Below, piece by piece: positions 61,937 to 64,000 of a DNA stretch of 64,000 nt. This stretch comes from CAVXDP01 sp964562925. Its GTDB lineage: Archaea; Thermoproteota; Bathyarchaeia; 40CM-2-53-6; CAVXDP01. A model generated the notes under the pieces. That model was given only the letters and a program-made list of their open reading frames with translations, did not search any database and was not told the DNA's origin. The stretch's first letter is position 1, and the number at the start of each line of letters is the position of its first letter. Position numbers and translations under genes: made by a program. Where the stretch lies: the NCBI GenBank assembly GCA_964562925.1, contig CAZLVF010000004.1, positions 3,364-67,363 of the forward strand, written 5' to 3'.

Positions 61937-62947
61937 TTACTCTACTACGTCTCTGCCAGCGTTTTCGTTCAAGTTGTTCCTTCTCGACGCCTTCTCAAGA
62001 AAACGATCTATCTCTTCTTCGCCTCCCGTTAACTTGATGAAAGCTTCCTCAAGTGTAGGATCCTTTGTGTTGATGGCTCTGATCTTGACGCCTTCGGACA
62101 TAAGGATCTGCGTAATTTTCTCCGTAAACTCCTCATCTCTCTCGCAGCTGATGCGGAGTATAGGCGCTTCATATCTGATGTTGCAGACTTCAGCGATGTT
62201 TCGAAGCTTTTCAATCTGTTGAGATGAGATGTTTGGAGCTTCAATCTCCACAACAGAAAGTTCACTGACTTTGCGTTTGAGATCGCTTGGAGACCCTATC
62301 TGGATCATCCTACCTCCGTGTATGATCCCTACACGGTCACAGATCTTCTCCGGTTCAGACATGTAGTGAGTTGTCCAGACTATTGTGACGCCCTTGTTGC
62401 AGAGTTCGCGTGCAAAATCTCTGAGGGCGGTTGCGGATTGAGGATCTAGACCACTGGTCACTTCATCCAAGAAGAGAATTCTGGGCCTGTGAAGTAGCGC
62501 CGCAGATATTAGAGCTTTCTTGGTCCATCCTGACGAGAGGGTTCCTACCTGCCGCTTCGCTTTCTCTCTGAAATCAAATAGATCCAGTAGTTCCTTTATC
62601 CTAGAATCCGATTCTCCTCCAGAAAGGTCGTATAGTTTGCTGAGAAACTTCAAGTTCTCCTCGATCGAAAGATCCTTGTATAGCATAACACCATCGGAGA
62701 CAACCCCGATCTGCCGTCTAACATCGGCAGGTTCTTTCACAAGGTCATAACCAGCAATGATGGCTGTGCCCCGTGTAGGTTCGAGAAGAGTGCAGAGCAT
62801 ACGTACCGTTGTTGTCTTTCCTGCACCGTTTGGCCCAAGTAGACCGAATAGTTCACCCTCTCTAACATCGAAGTTCAAGCCATCCACAGCCGTAACGTGA
62901 CCAAAGATTTTGGTTAGGTCAAAGGTTTCAATCGCGTCTTCAGGCAT
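61937..62947 (-). CDS. ABC transporter ATP-binding protein
   Basis: 336 residues with Walker A GPNGAGKTT, signature region LSSGWTKKALISAALL (a relaxed form of LSGGQ), Walker B ILFLDEVTSGLD and TTHYMSEPEK, then a C-terminal accessory domain ending PTLEEAFIKLTGGEEE. It is the first gene of the exporter operon. The signature (LSSGW) and the Walker B Val (DEVT) deviate from the usual LSGGQ and DEPT. Start ATG at 62947. Confidence 0.9.
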   Translation of the reverse strand: MPEDAIETFDLTKIFGHVTAVDGLNFDVREGELFGLLGPNGAGKTTTVRMLCTLLEPTRGTAIIAGYDLVKEPADVRRQIGVVSDGVMLYKDLSIEENLKFLSKLYDLSGGESDSRIKELLDLFDFREKAKRQVGTLSSGWTKKALISAALLHRPRILFLDEVTSGLDPQSATALRDFARELCNKGVTIVWTTHYMSEPEKICDRVGIIHGGRMIQIGSPSDLKRKVSELSVVEIEAPNISSQQIEKLRNIAEVCNIRYEAPILRISCERDEEFTEKITQILMSEGVKIRAINTKDPTLEEAFIKLTGGEEEIDRFLEKASRRNNLNENAGRDVVE

Positions 62948-63128
62948 GTACTCTTACCGCATGCGTCACGACCTGTGGGAAGCGTCTATAAACGTTTCTT
63001 TCGCGCTTACCAGAGGGACTATCCCTGCAGCAAATTCCACATATTCTGAATCCAACTCTTCCTCTACACTTCGGCGAATAACGACTCCTCAACAGCCTGA
63101 ATCGAGAAAGGGATGTATTCTCCAACTA

Positions 63129-63277
63129 TGGTGGGCCGGACCGGATTTGAACCGGCGACCCTTGCCGCCGCCCTGACATGAAGGCGGTCACGGTCTCTGC
63201 GGACATGTTCACATATCAGCCGTGTGCTCTTCGGCATCGACTAAGTATCCAATTTAACCAAGCTGAGCTACCGGCCC
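63129..63277 (-). tRNA. tRNA-Ile (GAT) with three introns, CCA encoded
   Basis: Acceptor GGGCCGG/CCGGCCC, discriminator A, then encoded CCA. D-stem GCTC/GAGC with about 24 extra nt in the D-loop. Anticodon stem CACGG/CCGTG, loop CTGATAA, with an intron of about 19 nt after position 37. The variable region has about 27 extra nt including a CCGCC...GGCGG pairing, so a third intron lies there. T-arm GCCGG-TTCAAAT-CCGGT. TATA-like CTTAATAAG lies about 28 bases upstream of the 5' end. Confidence 0.87.
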
Positions 63278-63300
63278 GCGATTATCGGAAGAAGTCGCTA

Positions 63301-63361
63301 CTCTTATTAAGATTTATTTCAGCGCAGGATGACTTGATCGATTGGGCCGAAAACATTTAAG
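63301..63361. promoter_or_regulatory. divergent tRNA promoters
   Basis: CTTAATAAG (minus strand, 63301-63309) is spaced for tRNA-Ile, and ATTTAAG (plus strand, 63355-63361) for tRNA-Ala. Each TATA centre is about 28-30 bases from the mature 5' end, so the primary transcripts probably start at or very near the tRNA. Confidence 0.55.
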
Positions 63362-63387
63362 ACTCGTTGCTCAGGCCTAACGATGAA

Positions 63388-63512
63388 GGGCCGGTAGTTC
63401 AGTCTGGCATGAGTAGCGACTGGTCGTATAGACGAGCCGCTAGCGTAGACGCCGCCTTCGCATCCGATGAAAAAGGCGGAAGTCGCGGGTTCAAATCCCG
63501 CCCGGTCCACCA
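63388..63512 (+). tRNA. tRNA-Ala (CGC) with two introns, CCA encoded
   Basis: The acceptor stem GGGCCGG/CCGGTCC contains the G3-U70 alanine identity pair. Discriminator A and CCA are encoded. Anticodon stem CCGCC/GGCGG, loop TTCGCAA, with an 11-nt intron after position 37. The D-loop is enlarged by about 35 nt, with an internal TCGT/ACGA hairpin, indicating a second intron. T-arm GCGGG-TTCAAAT-CCCGC. Confidence 0.88.
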
Positions 63513-63571
63513 ACTTTTGGAAGAAGCAGTATCTACCCTACTACGTTGGTGCGGGCCGTCAAAACTGAACG

Positions 63572-63577
63572 TTTAAG
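63572..63577 (+). promoter_or_regulatory. TATA box of alba
   Basis: TTTAAG within CGTTTAAGTC, about 50-56 bases before the GTG start; a GGAGGTGA ribosome-binding site at 63612-63619 lies between them. Confidence 0.5.
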
Positions 63578-63627
63578 TCGGCTGCTAGTTGTATTAGGGC
63601 AAGGGTATTCATGGAGGTGAACATTGG

Positions 63628-63966
63628 GTGACCGAAATGCCAGAGCAAGCACCATTGCCAGCGGAGAGAATCCCCGTAAGGCCGAGAACCCCTATCCCAC
63701 CGGATACTATACTGATTGGGAAGAAACCAGTGATGGCCTACGCAACGGCCGTGATGATGCACTTCAGTGGCGGAGCTAAGGAACTCACGATCAAGGCACG
63801 CGGTAGAGCTATCAGCACAGCTGTCGACGTGATCGAGGTTGTTCGCAGAAGATTCTTTGAAGGCAAGTTGTCTATAAGCGGCGTGACTATTGGAACAGAA
63901 GTTATCGGCGAGGCTGCAGATATGAGAAACGTTTCGACCATTGAAATAAAGGTTCAGAAGCCTTGA
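63628..63966 (+). CDS. alba: Alba DNA/RNA-binding chromatin protein
   Basis: 112 residues. After a Pro-rich 28-residue N-terminal extension comes the Alba fold: TILIGKKPVMAYATAVMMHFSGGAKELTIKARGRAISTAVDVIEVVRRRF, with the conserved KKPV and the KARGRAISTAVD RNA/DNA-binding helix. It coats DNA and RNA as dimers. The GTG at 63628 follows GGAGGTGA at 63612-63619; an ATG at 63637 is less well spaced. The N-terminal extension is longer than in classical Alba. Confidence 0.94.
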   Translation: MTEMPEQAPLPAERIPVRPRTPIPPDTILIGKKPVMAYATAVMMHFSGGAKELTIKARGRAISTAVDVIEVVRRRFFEGKLSISGVTIGTEVIGEAADMRNVSTIEIKVQKP

Positions 63967-64000
63967 GTAGAACCAGGTTAGAATCGGCGCAGCAAGAAAC

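Noticed and set aside
1..64000. CRISPR arrays, insertion sequences, rRNA genes
   Set aside because: I looked for spaced direct repeats, transposase motifs and rRNA and saw none; this was a by-eye check, not a search.

Overview
The window is archaeal chromosome. The evidence is both subunits of DNA topoisomerase VI, aIF1A, aIF2 beta, Alba, ABCE1, a Rio1 kinase, DUF424, KEOPS Cgi121, TATA-type promoters and five intron-containing tRNA genes. FtsZ, tetrahydromethanopterin/F420 C1 genes, a group 4 [NiFe]-hydrogenase-like trio, heavy use of TTG starts and tRNA introns at non-canonical positions point to the TACK side, most likely Bathyarchaeia. That placement is an inference; no 16S rRNA gene is present.

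Layout. 0.2-8.4 kb: APC permease, metallophosphoesterase, nucleotidyltransferase-like protein, prenyl diphosphate synthase, MgtC, a DedA/VTT membrane protein and an ABC exporter. 8.5-11.5 kb (minus): a ribophorin I-like (OST1-like) membrane protein, a left-handed beta-helix acyltransferase and a PRC-barrel protein. 11.7-17.7 kb (plus): glycine decarboxylase subunits 1 and 2, a MoaD-like protein, an MtaB-type radical SAM methylthiotransferase and a divergent FtsZ. 17.9-23.1 kb is a redox and C1 block: hydrogenase small subunit, large subunit and ferredoxin on plus, then on minus an FrhB-type F420 oxidoreductase and a 640-residue fusion of methylene-H4MPT dehydrogenase (MtdB type) with methylene-H4MPT reductase (Mer). 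23.2-34.1 kb: PHP protein, MetRS, then the information cluster aIF2 beta, DUF424, aIF1A, Rio1, KH protein, Top6B and Top6A; then PrsW, ABCE1 and a tiny acidic Trp-rich protein. 34.2-39.5 kb: tRNA-modification genes (Sua5, THUMP protein, Cgi121), a phosphoribosyltransferase, AlaX and an MFS carrier. 40-46.5 kb: a second APC permease, a frameshifted radical SAM gene and a four-subunit 2-oxoacid:ferredoxin oxidoreductase (korDABC). 47-52 kb: membrane coiled-coil protein, rpiA, pgk, three tRNAs, a cupin, an ECF S-component and a DUF1893 protein. 52-63 kb is a surface/export locus: two ABC-2 exporters flank two large secreted proteins. It ends with divergent tRNA-Ile and tRNA-Ala genes and alba.

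How they fit: the hydrogenase, ferredoxin, FrhB and Mtd-Mer proteins could move electrons from H2 or ferredoxin to F420 and on to the methyl branch of the archaeal Wood-Ljungdahl pathway. korDABC and glycine decarboxylase would feed reductant and C1/C2 units. Several genes act on tRNA (t6A, ms2t6A, THUMP, AlaX, MetRS), and all five tRNA genes are interrupted. The most unusual items are the Mtd-Mer fusion, the ribophorin I-like protein, the multi-intron tRNAs and the small Trp/Glu protein at about 34.0 kb.
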